A stretch of 64,000 nt of DNA. It comes from Schaalia odontolytica (GTDB lineage Bacteria > Actinomycetota > Actinomycetes > Actinomycetales > Actinomycetaceae). Location of the stretch: assembly GCF_009730335.1 (NCBI RefSeq), contig NZ_CP046315.1:1612001-1676000 (forward strand), given 5' to 3'. The notes beneath the pieces are model-generated. The model made no database searches and had not been told where the DNA came from. It was given only the letters and a program-made list of their open reading frames with translations. Made by a program: the position numbers and the translations under genes. Below are positions 1-7,392 of the stretch, one piece after another (positions within the stretch are counted from its first letter, which is position 1; the number at the start of each line of letters is the position of its first letter).

Positions 1-535
1 ACTCCAGGAGCGGCAGCGAGAGCGTGTTGGGAACGATGATCAGGGTTGCAGACTCTACGTGGCCACCCTCAACCGTCGCGATGAGGCGGTGCCAGCCGAG
101 CGGCAGCCAGTGAGGCACGTCAAAGGTCGCACGTCCGACGAGCGCACCATCGATCATGCGCGGAGGAACGTAGCGATCCACCTGATCACACGAGCCCTTC
201 CGACCATCCTCCAGCACCCACTGGACGTTCACCCAGGAGCCGTCCGGTACGTGCACAGGGAACATGTAGCCGCCGCCCTGGCGGGCGACGATCGTCGGCG
301 GAAGGGTGCAGCACCATTCGCGTTCTTCGGTCAGGCGCAGAGCCTCGTGCACATCGCCCACCGTGGAGGATTCGTCGAGAGGCAGCCCGAGAGCACCAAG
401 GACCCTCAGAAGAGTAGACGCGCTGATGTCCACCCAATTCCCGTACCAATCCCAGAATCCGGTGGCTACGCCATTAGCATCGGCGATACGGCGCAGCTCA
501 TCGATGTTGTCAGATGCGGGTGCGTAAGTATCCAC
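1..535 (-). CDS. malQ: 4-alpha-glucanotransferase (amylomaltase), N-terminal part, truncated by window edge
   Basis: MalQ transfers alpha-1,4-glucan segments between maltodextrins and frees glucose. About 178 N-terminal residues are visible; the catalytic GH77 barrel would lie beyond the left edge. The visible part looks like the extra N-terminal region of actinobacterial MalQ: an opening with GVATGFWDWYGNWVDISA followed by LLRVLGALGLPLDE, then a beta-sandwich-like stretch with PDGSWVNVQW and WLPLGWHRL. I chose GTG at 535 because GAAGG lies 7 bases before it. It follows the EIIB gene by 41 bases on the same strand and probably shares its promoter. The identity rests on recalled family patterns without the catalytic domain. 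Confidence 0.8.
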   Translation of the reverse strand, partial: MDTYAPASDNIDELRRIADANGVATGFWDWYGNWVDISASTLLRVLGALGLPLDESSTVGDVHEALRLTEEREWCCTLPPTIVARQGGGYMFPVHVPDGSWVNVQWVLEDGRKGSCDQVDRYVPPRMIDGALVGRATFDVPHWLPLGWHRLIATVEGGHVESATLIIVPNTLSLPLLE

Positions 536-576
536 AAGAAAGCCTTCTACGTTGTGGGCTGATGACACCTTTAATA

Positions 577-861
577 CTAGGCGTGGACGCGCTGCGACAA
601 AGACTCCGAGGGCGTGTCATGGGCCACGCTCTCAAGGGTTGAGATCATCGCAGCAGCCACATCGTCAGACTCAGCTCCACACACGATTTGAACAACGTTG
701 CCGGAACGTACGACAGCCAGTACACCATCTACGCGCAGCGCCGCCTCATCGACATCTCTTTGAGATTTCACCTGGATACGAATTCGCATCGTGCAGGGTT
801 CTACCTCGACGATATTGAGGTGTCCACCCAGCGCGTCGATGAGCGCTTGTTCAATCGCCAT
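577..861 (-). CDS. Stand-alone PTS EIIB domain protein (glucose/N-acetylglucosamine family)
   Basis: This 94-residue protein is a single EIIB domain, the cytoplasmic subunit that takes phosphate from EIIA on a cysteine and passes it to sugar bound by EIIC. The segment LNIVEVEPCTMRIRIQV at about residues 15-31 matches the EIIB pattern in which the phosphorylated Cys is followed by x-(T)-R-L-R; here it reads C-T-M-R-I-R, a slight departure. DVDEAALRVDGVLAVVRSG and the NVVQIVCG strand complete the fold. AAAGGGG lies five bases before the ATG. No EIIC or EIIA gene is visible, so the partner subunit must be encoded elsewhere. Position just upstream of malQ suggests a role in maltodextrin or glucose use, which is inference. 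Confidence 0.85.
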   Translation of the reverse strand: MAIEQALIDALGGHLNIVEVEPCTMRIRIQVKSQRDVDEAALRVDGVLAVVRSGNVVQIVCGAESDDVAAAMISTLESVAHDTPSESLSQRVHA

Positions 862-900
862 CGGAGCCCCTTTCGCGCGGTCAGAAGTTTGCGATTCACA

Positions 901-917
901 TCACATACTAGATGTGA
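901..917. promoter_or_regulatory. Palindromic operator candidate over the EIIB-malQ promoter
   Basis: TCACAT-ACTAG-ATGTGA is a perfect inverted repeat with 6-base arms and a 5-base centre. It covers the -10 hexamer proposed for the EIIB-malQ promoter, the usual position of a repressor site. The regulator is not identified; the half-site is not one I can assign to a family. Confidence 0.5.
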
Positions 918-933
918 CCTGCGCAAAAGGCAA
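905..933 (-). promoter_or_regulatory. Promoter of EIIB-malQ
   Basis: Reading on the minus strand, TTGCCT (933-928), a 17-base spacer and TAGTAT (910-905) form a sigma70-type promoter. Transcription would begin near 898, giving a leader of about 37 bases before the EIIB ATG. Confidence 0.5.
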
Positions 934-1086
934 GTGGGATCCATAACACGAGAAATTCTCGAGAGAACAACCGCTGACAAGAGCACATTCCACAACGCAG
1001 GGCTACAACCCAACGCTCTGTCAAACTATTGACTCAGGCTGGCACCCACGACGCGATACCGCACACCGAATCCACCAATAGACACG

Positions 1087-1120
1087 ATGAGGGGGAGGAC
1101 CGCTAGGCCCTCCCCCTCAT
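1087..1120 (-). terminator. Terminator hairpin after ettA
   Basis: A perfect 12-bp stem (1087-1098 with 1109-1120) and a 10-base loop begin 11 bases past the ettA stop. There is no clear U-tract, which is common in high-G+C actinobacteria. Confidence 0.6.
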
Positions 1121-1130
1121 ACTGCGCGAA

Positions 1131-2813
1131 TCAATCGCGCGTGAGCTTGCGGTGCGTCACGCGATGCGGGTTCGCGGCAGCCTCGCCCAGGCGGGCCACC
1201 TTGTTCTTCTCATACGCCTCGAAGTTGCCTTCGAACCAGTACCAGTTGTCGGGCGCCTCTTCAGTGCCCTCCCACGCGAGGATGTGGGTGGCCACGCGGT
1301 CAAGGAACCAGCGGTCGTGAGTAACGACGACAGCACAGCCGGGGAACGCCAGAAGGGCATTCTCCAGCGAGCCGAGGGTCTCGACGTCGAGGTCGTTGGT
1401 CGGCTCATCCAGCAGCAGGAGGTTGCCGCCCTGCTTAAGGGTGAGAGCCAGGTTCAGGCGGTTACGCTCACCGCCGGACAGAACGCCGGCCGGCTTCTGC
1501 TGGTCCGGACCCTTGAAACCAAAGGCGGAGACGTAGGCACGCGAGGGCATTTCCACGTTGCCGACCTGAATGAAGTCCAGGCCGTCCGAGACGACCTCCC
1601 ACAGGGTCTTGTCCGGGTCGATGCCGGCGCGCGACTGGTCGACGTAGCTGATTTTGACGGTCTCGCCGATCGTCAGCTCGCCGCCATCGAGAGGCTCGAG
1701 GCCGACGATCGTCTTGAAGAGCGTGGTCTTACCGACGCCGTTCGGGCCGATGACGCCGACGATACCGTTACGGGGCAGGGAGAAGGACAGACCATTGATC
1801 AGCGAGCGATCGCCAAAGCCCTTCTGGAGATCCTTCGCCTCGATGACGACGCTACCCAGGCGCGGACCCGGCGGAATCTGGATTTCCTCAAAGTCGAGCT
1901 TGCGCGTGCGCTCGGCCTCAGCAGCCATCTCCTCGTAGCGGGCCAGACGGGCCTTCGACTTGGCCTGGCGGCCCTTCGCGTTAGAGCGAACCCACTCGAG
2001 TTCTTCCTTCAGACGCTTGGCCATCTTGGCATCCTTCTGCCCCTGAACGGACAGACGCTTTTCCTTCGTCTCCAGGTAGGTTGAGTAGTTGCCCTCGTAG
2101 GGGTAGAGGTGGCCGCGATCAACCTCGGCGATCCAGCCAGCGACATGGTCGAGGAAGTAACGGTCGTGGGTGACGGCAATGACCGCGCCCGGGTAGGACG
2201 CGAGATGCTTCTCGAGCCAGAGCACGCTCTCGGCGTCGAGGTGGTTCGTGGGCTCGTCGAGCAGCAGCAGGTCGGGAGCCTCAATGAGGAGCTTGCACAG
2301 CGCCACGCGGCGGCGCTCACCGCCGGAGAGGACGGACACCGGCTGGTCCGGCGGCGGGCAGCGCAGCGCGTCCATCGCTTGATCAAGCTGAGAGTCGATG
2401 TCCCACGCGTTGGCGGCGTCGATCTCGGTCTGGAGCTTACCCATCTCCTCCATCAGGGCGTCGAAGTCGGCGTCAGGATTCGCCATCTCTTCGGAGATCT
2501 CATTGAAGCGGGCGAGCTTGCCGAAGATGTCAGCGGCACCCAGTCGCACGTTTTCAATGACGGTCTTGGTCTCGTCGAGAACGGGTTCCTGCATGAGGAT
2601 GCCGACCGTGTAACCGGGGGTCAGGCGAGCCTCGCCGTTGCTGGGCTCATCCAGGCCAGCCATAATCTTCAGGATCGAGGACTTACCGGCACCGTTCGGA
2701 CCGACCATACCGATCTTGGCGCCCGGGAAGAAGCTCATGGTGACATCGTCGAGAATGACCTTGTCACCGATGGCCTTGCGAGCCTTGATCATCTGATAAA
2801 TAAACTCCGCCAC
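1131..2813 (-). CDS. ettA: ABC-F translational throttle protein EttA
   Basis: EttA binds the ribosomal E site and gates entry into elongation according to energy state; it has no membrane domain. The 560-residue product has two ABC ATPase cassettes. The first has Walker A GPNGAGKS at 38-45, signature LSGGE at 162-166 and Walker B ending DEPTNHLD near 193. A basic linker rich in Lys/Arg/Glu spans roughly 245-310. The second has GPNGVGKT at 356-363, LSGGE at 445-449 and DEPTNDLD near 475. I start at GTG 2813 (protein opens MAEFIYQMIK, as EttA orthologs do) with CGGAG just upstream, rather than at the longer reading to 2912, whose first 33 residues look like non-coding sequence. It is a single gene with its own terminator. 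Confidence 0.95.
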   Translation of the reverse strand: MAEFIYQMIKARKAIGDKVILDDVTMSFFPGAKIGMVGPNGAGKSSILKIMAGLDEPSNGEARLTPGYTVGILMQEPVLDETKTVIENVRLGAADIFGKLARFNEISEEMANPDADFDALMEEMGKLQTEIDAANAWDIDSQLDQAMDALRCPPPDQPVSVLSGGERRRVALCKLLIEAPDLLLLDEPTNHLDAESVLWLEKHLASYPGAVIAVTHDRYFLDHVAGWIAEVDRGHLYPYEGNYSTYLETKEKRLSVQGQKDAKMAKRLKEELEWVRSNAKGRQAKSKARLARYEEMAAEAERTRKLDFEEIQIPPGPRLGSVVIEAKDLQKGFGDRSLINGLSFSLPRNGIVGVIGPNGVGKTTLFKTIVGLEPLDGGELTIGETVKISYVDQSRAGIDPDKTLWEVVSDGLDFIQVGNVEMPSRAYVSAFGFKGPDQQKPAGVLSGGERNRLNLALTLKQGGNLLLLDEPTNDLDVETLGSLENALLAFPGCAVVVTHDRWFLDRVATHILAWEGTEEAPDNWYWFEGNFEAYEKNKVARLGEAAANPHRVTHRKLTRD

Positions 2814-3130
2814 GTTACTCCGTTCGGGTGGTTTGGGGCGCGCCCTCGCGCGCGTGTTCCCTCCTATGGTACCGACCCTGCGCGCGCCAGTGAGCCACCC
2901 AGCGGGACGCACGGGTCGGTGATCCTCATCTCAGCGCCTTTTGTCAGGATTTCTCCGCTCCCACTCCTCGCAAGGGTTCCGCGTTGGTTACGGATCCGTA
3001 GTGATTTGCCGAAAACTGTTGCAGTTTTTAAGAAACGCATGCGTAGGTTTGATTTTTAAGACAAACTTTGAAGTACTCGGGGAGGATTATCTCCCCTGTC
3101 AAACACAAGGAAGACCCGACAGGAGGTGGC
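2814..3130. other. Divergent intergenic region ettA / birA
   Basis: It holds the leaders of both divergent transcripts. On the ettA side there is a GCGCGC-cctc-GCGCGC hairpin (2838-2853) and a possible -10 TACCAT (2871-2866). On the birA side an A+T-rich stretch has TTGCAG (3019-3024) with TAGGTT (3044-3049) at a loose 19-base spacing, and the word TTTTTAAGA twice (3025-3033, 3053-3061). A leader hairpin GGGGAG-gattat-CTCCCC (3079-3096) and the strong ribosome site AGGAGGT (3121-3127) follow. The promoter assignments are weak. Confidence 0.4.
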
Positions 3131-4015
3131 ATGCAGCGCGCAGCACGCATTCCCATTGCGGGCGTTCACTCCCCCGTCTATCACGTCAGCGACACGTCCT
3201 CCACCCTCGACCTCGCAGCAACCCTCCTCGCCGACACGACGACCCCCACTCCCCACCTCACGACGATCATCGCCGACCGTCAGAGCGCGGGCCGCGGCCG
3301 CCTTGGGCGCACGTGGACAACCCCGGATGGTCAGGCCCTCCTCGCCTCCACCATCGTCTCCCTCCCCACCTCGTTTCCCACCAAGATGCTCGGCTGGCTC
3401 GTGCACGCGTGTGCGCTCTCCGTGCGCGACGCACTGTCCCCCCGTCTGACGCCCGTCGGACACACCGTCTCTCTCAAGTGGCCCAACGACGTGCTCGTCG
3501 ACGGAGCGCGCAAGATCTGCGGCATCCTCGCGCAGCTCGCCCCGGCCTCGTCCCCGTTTACGACGAGCGCGATCCTCGGCTACGGCATCAACATCGCCCA
3601 GGACTCCGATCATCTCGCTACGCCGCAGGCCACCTCCCTGTACGCCGAAGGTGACGCCGAGGCCGGAGCCGATCCCACTTCCGTCTCCCACACCCTGCTC
3701 GCGCAGATCCTCACCGGACTCGACTCTCGCATCCGAGGCCTCGTCACCCATGGAAACGCGCACGATTGCGGGCTGGCTGACGAGGCCGCGAACGCCCTGC
3801 CGCTCCTGGGGACGCGCATCGCGCTCGCGAAGCCCACGGATCCGAATGGTCACCCGGCGATGGAAGGCGTTGCCCTGGGGCTGAGCCCGACCGGCTCCCT
3901 CCTCGTGGCCACTGACGATGGCCGCACTCACGACATTAACGCCGGAGATGTCCTGGCAACCGGATTACCTCTGACAACTGTTCACGACACCAAGGAGAAG
4001 CGTGCGAACAATTAA
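3131..4015 (+). CDS. birA: Biotin-[acetyl-CoA-carboxylase] ligase
   Basis: BirA makes biotinyl-AMP and attaches biotin to the lysine of biotin carrier domains, here probably the next gene product. The 294-residue protein is the class I form without an N-terminal DNA-binding domain, so it should not itself repress transcription. Key motifs are GRGRLGR at 54-60 (adenylate binding), LKWPNDVLVDG around 115-125 and KICGIL at 128-133; the lysine there contacts biotin. The C-terminal part is the SH3-like domain. ATG 3131 is preceded by AGGAGGT at ideal spacing, so the in-frame ATG at 3068 is rejected. It overlaps the next gene by 14 bases, so the two are translated from one message. Confidence 0.93.
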   Translation: MQRAARIPIAGVHSPVYHVSDTSSTLDLAATLLADTTTPTPHLTTIIADRQSAGRGRLGRTWTTPDGQALLASTIVSLPTSFPTKMLGWLVHACALSVRDALSPRLTPVGHTVSLKWPNDVLVDGARKICGILAQLAPASSPFTTSAILGYGINIAQDSDHLATPQATSLYAEGDAEAGADPTSVSHTLLAQILTGLDSRIRGLVTHGNAHDCGLADEAANALPLLGTRIALAKPTDPNGHPAMEGVALGLSPTGSLLVATDDGRTHDINAGDVLATGLPLTTVHDTKEKRANN

Positions 4016-5795
4016 TCGAATCCTCGTCGCCAACCGTGGCGAGATCGCTCTGCGCGTGTGCCGCACGGCCACCGACATGGGTATCGCAACAATCGCGGTC
4101 TACGCCGATCAGGATATGGCCGCGCCTCATACACGCGAGGCCGACGAGGCCCTGTCCCTCGGTGGCGACGATGCAGCGTCGACGTATTTGAACGGTGAGA
4201 AGATCCTGGCGATCGCTCTGGAGACGGGTGCGGATGCGATTCATCCCGGCTACGGGTTCCTCTCGGAGAACTCCGAGTTTGCACGGGCTGTCGAGGATGC
4301 AGGTATCGCGTGGCTCGGCCCCGCGTCTTCCGTCATCGACGCGCTGGGCGACAAGATCAAGGCCCGCCGTGTGGCAGAGGCGTGCGGCGTGGCTCCCGTC
4401 CCCGGTGTGTCCGAACCCGTGACCTCGCGCGAGGAAGTCGAAGCGTTCATCGCCTCCGCCGGTTACCCCGTGGTGCTCAAGCGCGCCGACGGCGGCGGCG
4501 GCCGAGGCATCAGCATCATCCGCTCGCAGGCCGACCTCGACCTGTTCTTCGCGCGTCACACGGACGCTTCCGACCTGGGCGCTCACTTCGTCGAGCGTTT
4601 TGTTGAGGTCGCCCGTCACGTCGAGACGCAGTCGGCGCGCGACACGCACGGTAACTTCCACGTCATCTCGACCCGTGACTGCTCGGTGCAGCGTCGCAAC
4701 CAGAAGCTGGTCGAGGAGGCTCCCGCCCCGTTCCTGCCTGAGGGTGCGCACGAGACCCTCGTGAATGCGTCGCGCGCACTGTTCGAGCACGTCGACTACG
4801 TGGGCGTGGGCACGGTGGAGTTCCTGCTCGAGCCCGACGGCAACATCTGGTTCCTCGAGGTCAACCCGCGTCTGCAGGTCGAGCACCCCGTGTCCGAGGA
4901 AGTCACGGGCATCGACCTGGTGCGCGAGCAGATTCGTATCGCGCAGGGCCTGCCGCTGACTACTCCCCCGGAGCCTCGCGGCCATTCCTTCGAGTTCCGC
5001 GTGACCTCTGAGGACCCGTCGAAGGACCTGACCCCCACGGCAGGCCGCCTCGACGAGGTGCACTGGCCCCTGGGCCCCGGCATCCGTCTGGAGCTGGGCA
5101 TCGATCAGGGCGACTCCGTGCAGACCGCCTTCGATTCCATGATCGCCAAGATCATCGTCACCGGCGCGGATCGCGAGCAGGCGCTGGCCCGTTCGCGCCG
5201 CGCGCTGGCGGAGTTCTCGGTGCAGGGCGTGGCCACTCCGGTTCCCGTCTACCAGGACATCATCAACGATCCCGACTTCTGCGGCGTCGGCGGCTTCAAC
5301 ATCTCCACGCGCTGGTTCGAGACGACGTTCATGCCCACGCACGACTACTCGGACCTGGCTGTGCCCGCCGAGGCCTCGTCGACGGCCGACCTGCCGCGTC
5401 AGACCTACATCATCGAGCTGGATGGGCGCCGCGTGTCTCTGACTCTGCCGGCCGGCATGTTCAACGCGCCTGCGGCAGCTGCCCCTCGTCCGCCCCAGCC
5501 GCTGCGCTCGGCCCCGCGTCGCGCGGGTTCGTCCGCCATTCAGGCTGGCCCGCACCAGGGCGCCCCCGGCGACATCGTCGCTCCCATGCAGGCGATCGTC
5601 GTCGCGCTGGCCGTGTCCGAGGGTGACCAGGTCGAGGAAGGCCAGCTCGTGGCCGTCCTCGAGGCCATGAAGATGGAAAAGCCGCTGCTGGCCCCGCGCG
5701 CGGGCACCGTCAGGTCCCTGTCGATCAAGCAGGGCGACACCGTGACCGCCGGGACTCGCATCGCTAACATCGCCACAGAAGAGGAGGCAGAATGA
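4002..5795 (+). CDS. Acyl-CoA carboxylase alpha chain: biotin carboxylase fused to biotin carrier domain
   Basis: This subunit carboxylates its own biotin with ATP and bicarbonate; the beta chain then moves the carboxyl group to acetyl-CoA or propionyl-CoA. The 597 residues run as BC N-domain (with HPGYGFLSEN at 81-90), ATP-grasp (glycine loop ADGGGGRGI near 162-170, FLEVNPRLQVEH near 285-296), BC C-domain to about 440, a Pro/Ala-rich linker, and a biotinyl domain from about 523 to the end. EAMKMEK puts the biotinylated lysine at 557. The start is GTG 4002 with AAGGAG upstream inside birA. It overlaps the beta-chain gene by 4 bases (ATGA). Location in the fas operon argues for malonyl-CoA supply; propionyl-CoA activity cannot be excluded. 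Confidence 0.93.
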   Translation: MRTINRILVANRGEIALRVCRTATDMGIATIAVYADQDMAAPHTREADEALSLGGDDAASTYLNGEKILAIALETGADAIHPGYGFLSENSEFARAVEDAGIAWLGPASSVIDALGDKIKARRVAEACGVAPVPGVSEPVTSREEVEAFIASAGYPVVLKRADGGGGRGISIIRSQADLDLFFARHTDASDLGAHFVERFVEVARHVETQSARDTHGNFHVISTRDCSVQRRNQKLVEEAPAPFLPEGAHETLVNASRALFEHVDYVGVGTVEFLLEPDGNIWFLEVNPRLQVEHPVSEEVTGIDLVREQIRIAQGLPLTTPPEPRGHSFEFRVTSEDPSKDLTPTAGRLDEVHWPLGPGIRLELGIDQGDSVQTAFDSMIAKIIVTGADREQALARSRRALAEFSVQGVATPVPVYQDIINDPDFCGVGGFNISTRWFETTFMPTHDYSDLAVPAEASSTADLPRQTYIIELDGRRVSLTLPAGMFNAPAAAAPRPPQPLRSAPRRAGSSAIQAGPHQGAPGDIVAPMQAIVVALAVSEGDQVEEGQLVAVLEAMKMEKPLLAPRAGTVRSLSIKQGDTVTAGTRIANIATEEEAE

Positions 5796-7348
5796 GCACC
5801 CCCAGCCCGCTCACGCGTGACGGGTTTATTCAGGCCCAGGACGCGATCGCTCAGGCCGCCGAAGAGAAGGCCGCCCAGCGCCAGCACGCAAAGAAGAAGC
5901 TGACGGCGCGTGAGCGTCTGTCTCTCTTCTTCGACGACGGCGTGTGGCACGAAGTCGGTCAGTTCATCGGTGGTTCTGTGCGCGAAGGTCGGATCGGTTC
6001 AGCTGTGGCCGCCGGTTTCGGTCGCGTGCAGGGGCGGATGGTCGCCGCCTACGCGCAGGATTTCTCGGTGCTCGGTGGCACCCTGGGCAAGGTCGAGGGC
6101 GACAAGATCGTCGACCTGATCGACCGGGGCATCCGCATGCGCATTCCGATCGTCGGAATTCAGGATTCGGGCGGAGCCCGCATCCAGGAGGGCGTCGTCG
6201 CCCTCGCCCAGTACGGCCGCATCTTCAAGAAAACGTGCGAGGCCTCGGGCCTGGTTCCCCAGATTTCGATCATCCTGGGGCCCTGCGCCGGTGGCGCCGT
6301 GTATCAGCCGGCCCTCACCGACTTCATCGTCATGACGCGCGAGAATTCGCACATGTTCGTGACGGGCCCGGACGTCGTCGCCGCGACGACCGGTGAGAAG
6401 GTCACGCTCGACGAGCTCGGCGGCGCACCGATCCACAACTTCCAGTCGGGTGTCGCCCACCACATGGCCGACACCGAGGAAGAGGCGATCGACTACGTGC
6501 GGTCCCTGCTGGACTATCTGCCTTCCTCATGCGAGGTCGCTCCCCCCAAGTACGAGTACATTCCCAATCCCGAGGACGAGGCTGCGGCCCGCGCGGTTGC
6601 CGACCTGGTTCCGACGTCGGCGCGTCAGCCCTACGACGTGCGCGACGTGGTGCGTTCGCTCGTCGATCACGGTGAGTACGTGGAGATTCAGGACCTGTTC
6701 GCTCCCAACGTGACGATCGGTTTCGCGTGTGTCGATGGCCAGTCGGTGGGCATCGTGGCAAACCAGCCGATGAACGATGCTGGCACGCTCGACGTGGATG
6801 CCTCGGAGAAGGCGGCCCGCTTCGTGCGTTTCTGCGACGCGTTCGGCCTGCCGATCGTCACCTTCGTGGACGTTCCCGGCTACCGTCCGGGCACCGAGCA
6901 GGAGCAGGCGGGCATCATCCGCCGCGGCGCGAAGGTGATCGTTGCCTACGCGAACGCAACCGTGCCGATGGTGACCGTCATCCTGCGTAAGGCCTACGGC
7001 GGCGCCTACATCGTGATGGGGTCGAAGTCGATCGGCGCGGACCTGGCGTTCGCGTGGCCCGACGCTCAGATTGCCGTCATGGGCGCGGAGGGCGCGGCGT
7101 CGATCATGTACCGCCGCGAGCTTGCTGCCGCCCGCGAGAACGGGACCTTCGAGGAGACGAAGGCCGAGCTTGTGGCCCGCTACGAGGAGGAGACCGTCAA
7201 CCCCGAGATCTCCGTGTCCTCGGGCCAGCTCGACGGCATCATCGCTCCCGCCGATACCCGCCAGACCATCATCGATTCCCTGCACCTGCTGGCCACGAAG
7301 GACCAGCGTGCACCCCACGTCAAGCGTCACGATAACGGCCCTCTGTGA
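5792..7348 (+). CDS. Acyl-CoA carboxylase beta chain (carboxyltransferase)
   Basis: It transfers the carboxyl group from biotin to an acyl-CoA, giving malonyl-CoA or methylmalonyl-CoA. The 518-residue product has both crotonase-like halves: DSGGARIQEGV around residue 125 and GPCAGGAVY near 163 in the N half, VPGYRPGTEQEQAGIIRRGAK near 362 and the AYGGAYIVMGSKSIGAD segment in the C half. These are the acyl-CoA and biotin sites of AccD/PccB proteins. The ATG overlaps the alpha-chain stop (ATGA), so translation is coupled. Chain-length preference cannot be read safely from the sequence; the operon with fas points to acetyl-CoA. No epsilon subunit is visible. Confidence 0.92.
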   Translation: MSTPSPLTRDGFIQAQDAIAQAAEEKAAQRQHAKKKLTARERLSLFFDDGVWHEVGQFIGGSVREGRIGSAVAAGFGRVQGRMVAAYAQDFSVLGGTLGKVEGDKIVDLIDRGIRMRIPIVGIQDSGGARIQEGVVALAQYGRIFKKTCEASGLVPQISIILGPCAGGAVYQPALTDFIVMTRENSHMFVTGPDVVAATTGEKVTLDELGGAPIHNFQSGVAHHMADTEEEAIDYVRSLLDYLPSSCEVAPPKYEYIPNPEDEAAARAVADLVPTSARQPYDVRDVVRSLVDHGEYVEIQDLFAPNVTIGFACVDGQSVGIVANQPMNDAGTLDVDASEKAARFVRFCDAFGLPIVTFVDVPGYRPGTEQEQAGIIRRGAKVIVAYANATVPMVTVILRKAYGGAYIVMGSKSIGADLAFAWPDAQIAVMGAEGAASIMYRRELAAARENGTFEETKAELVARYEEETVNPEISVSSGQLDGIIAPADTRQTIIDSLHLLATKDQRAPHVKRHDNGPL

Positions 7349-7392
7349 CCGGCGTCGTTTGAGAAGAATTATCCCCGAAGGAAAGTAAGAAC

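Noticed and set aside
2814-2912. N-terminal extension of EttA
   Set aside because: The extra residues are Arg/Gly/Pro-rich leader sequence; GTG 2813 has a ribosome site and gives the family's usual start.
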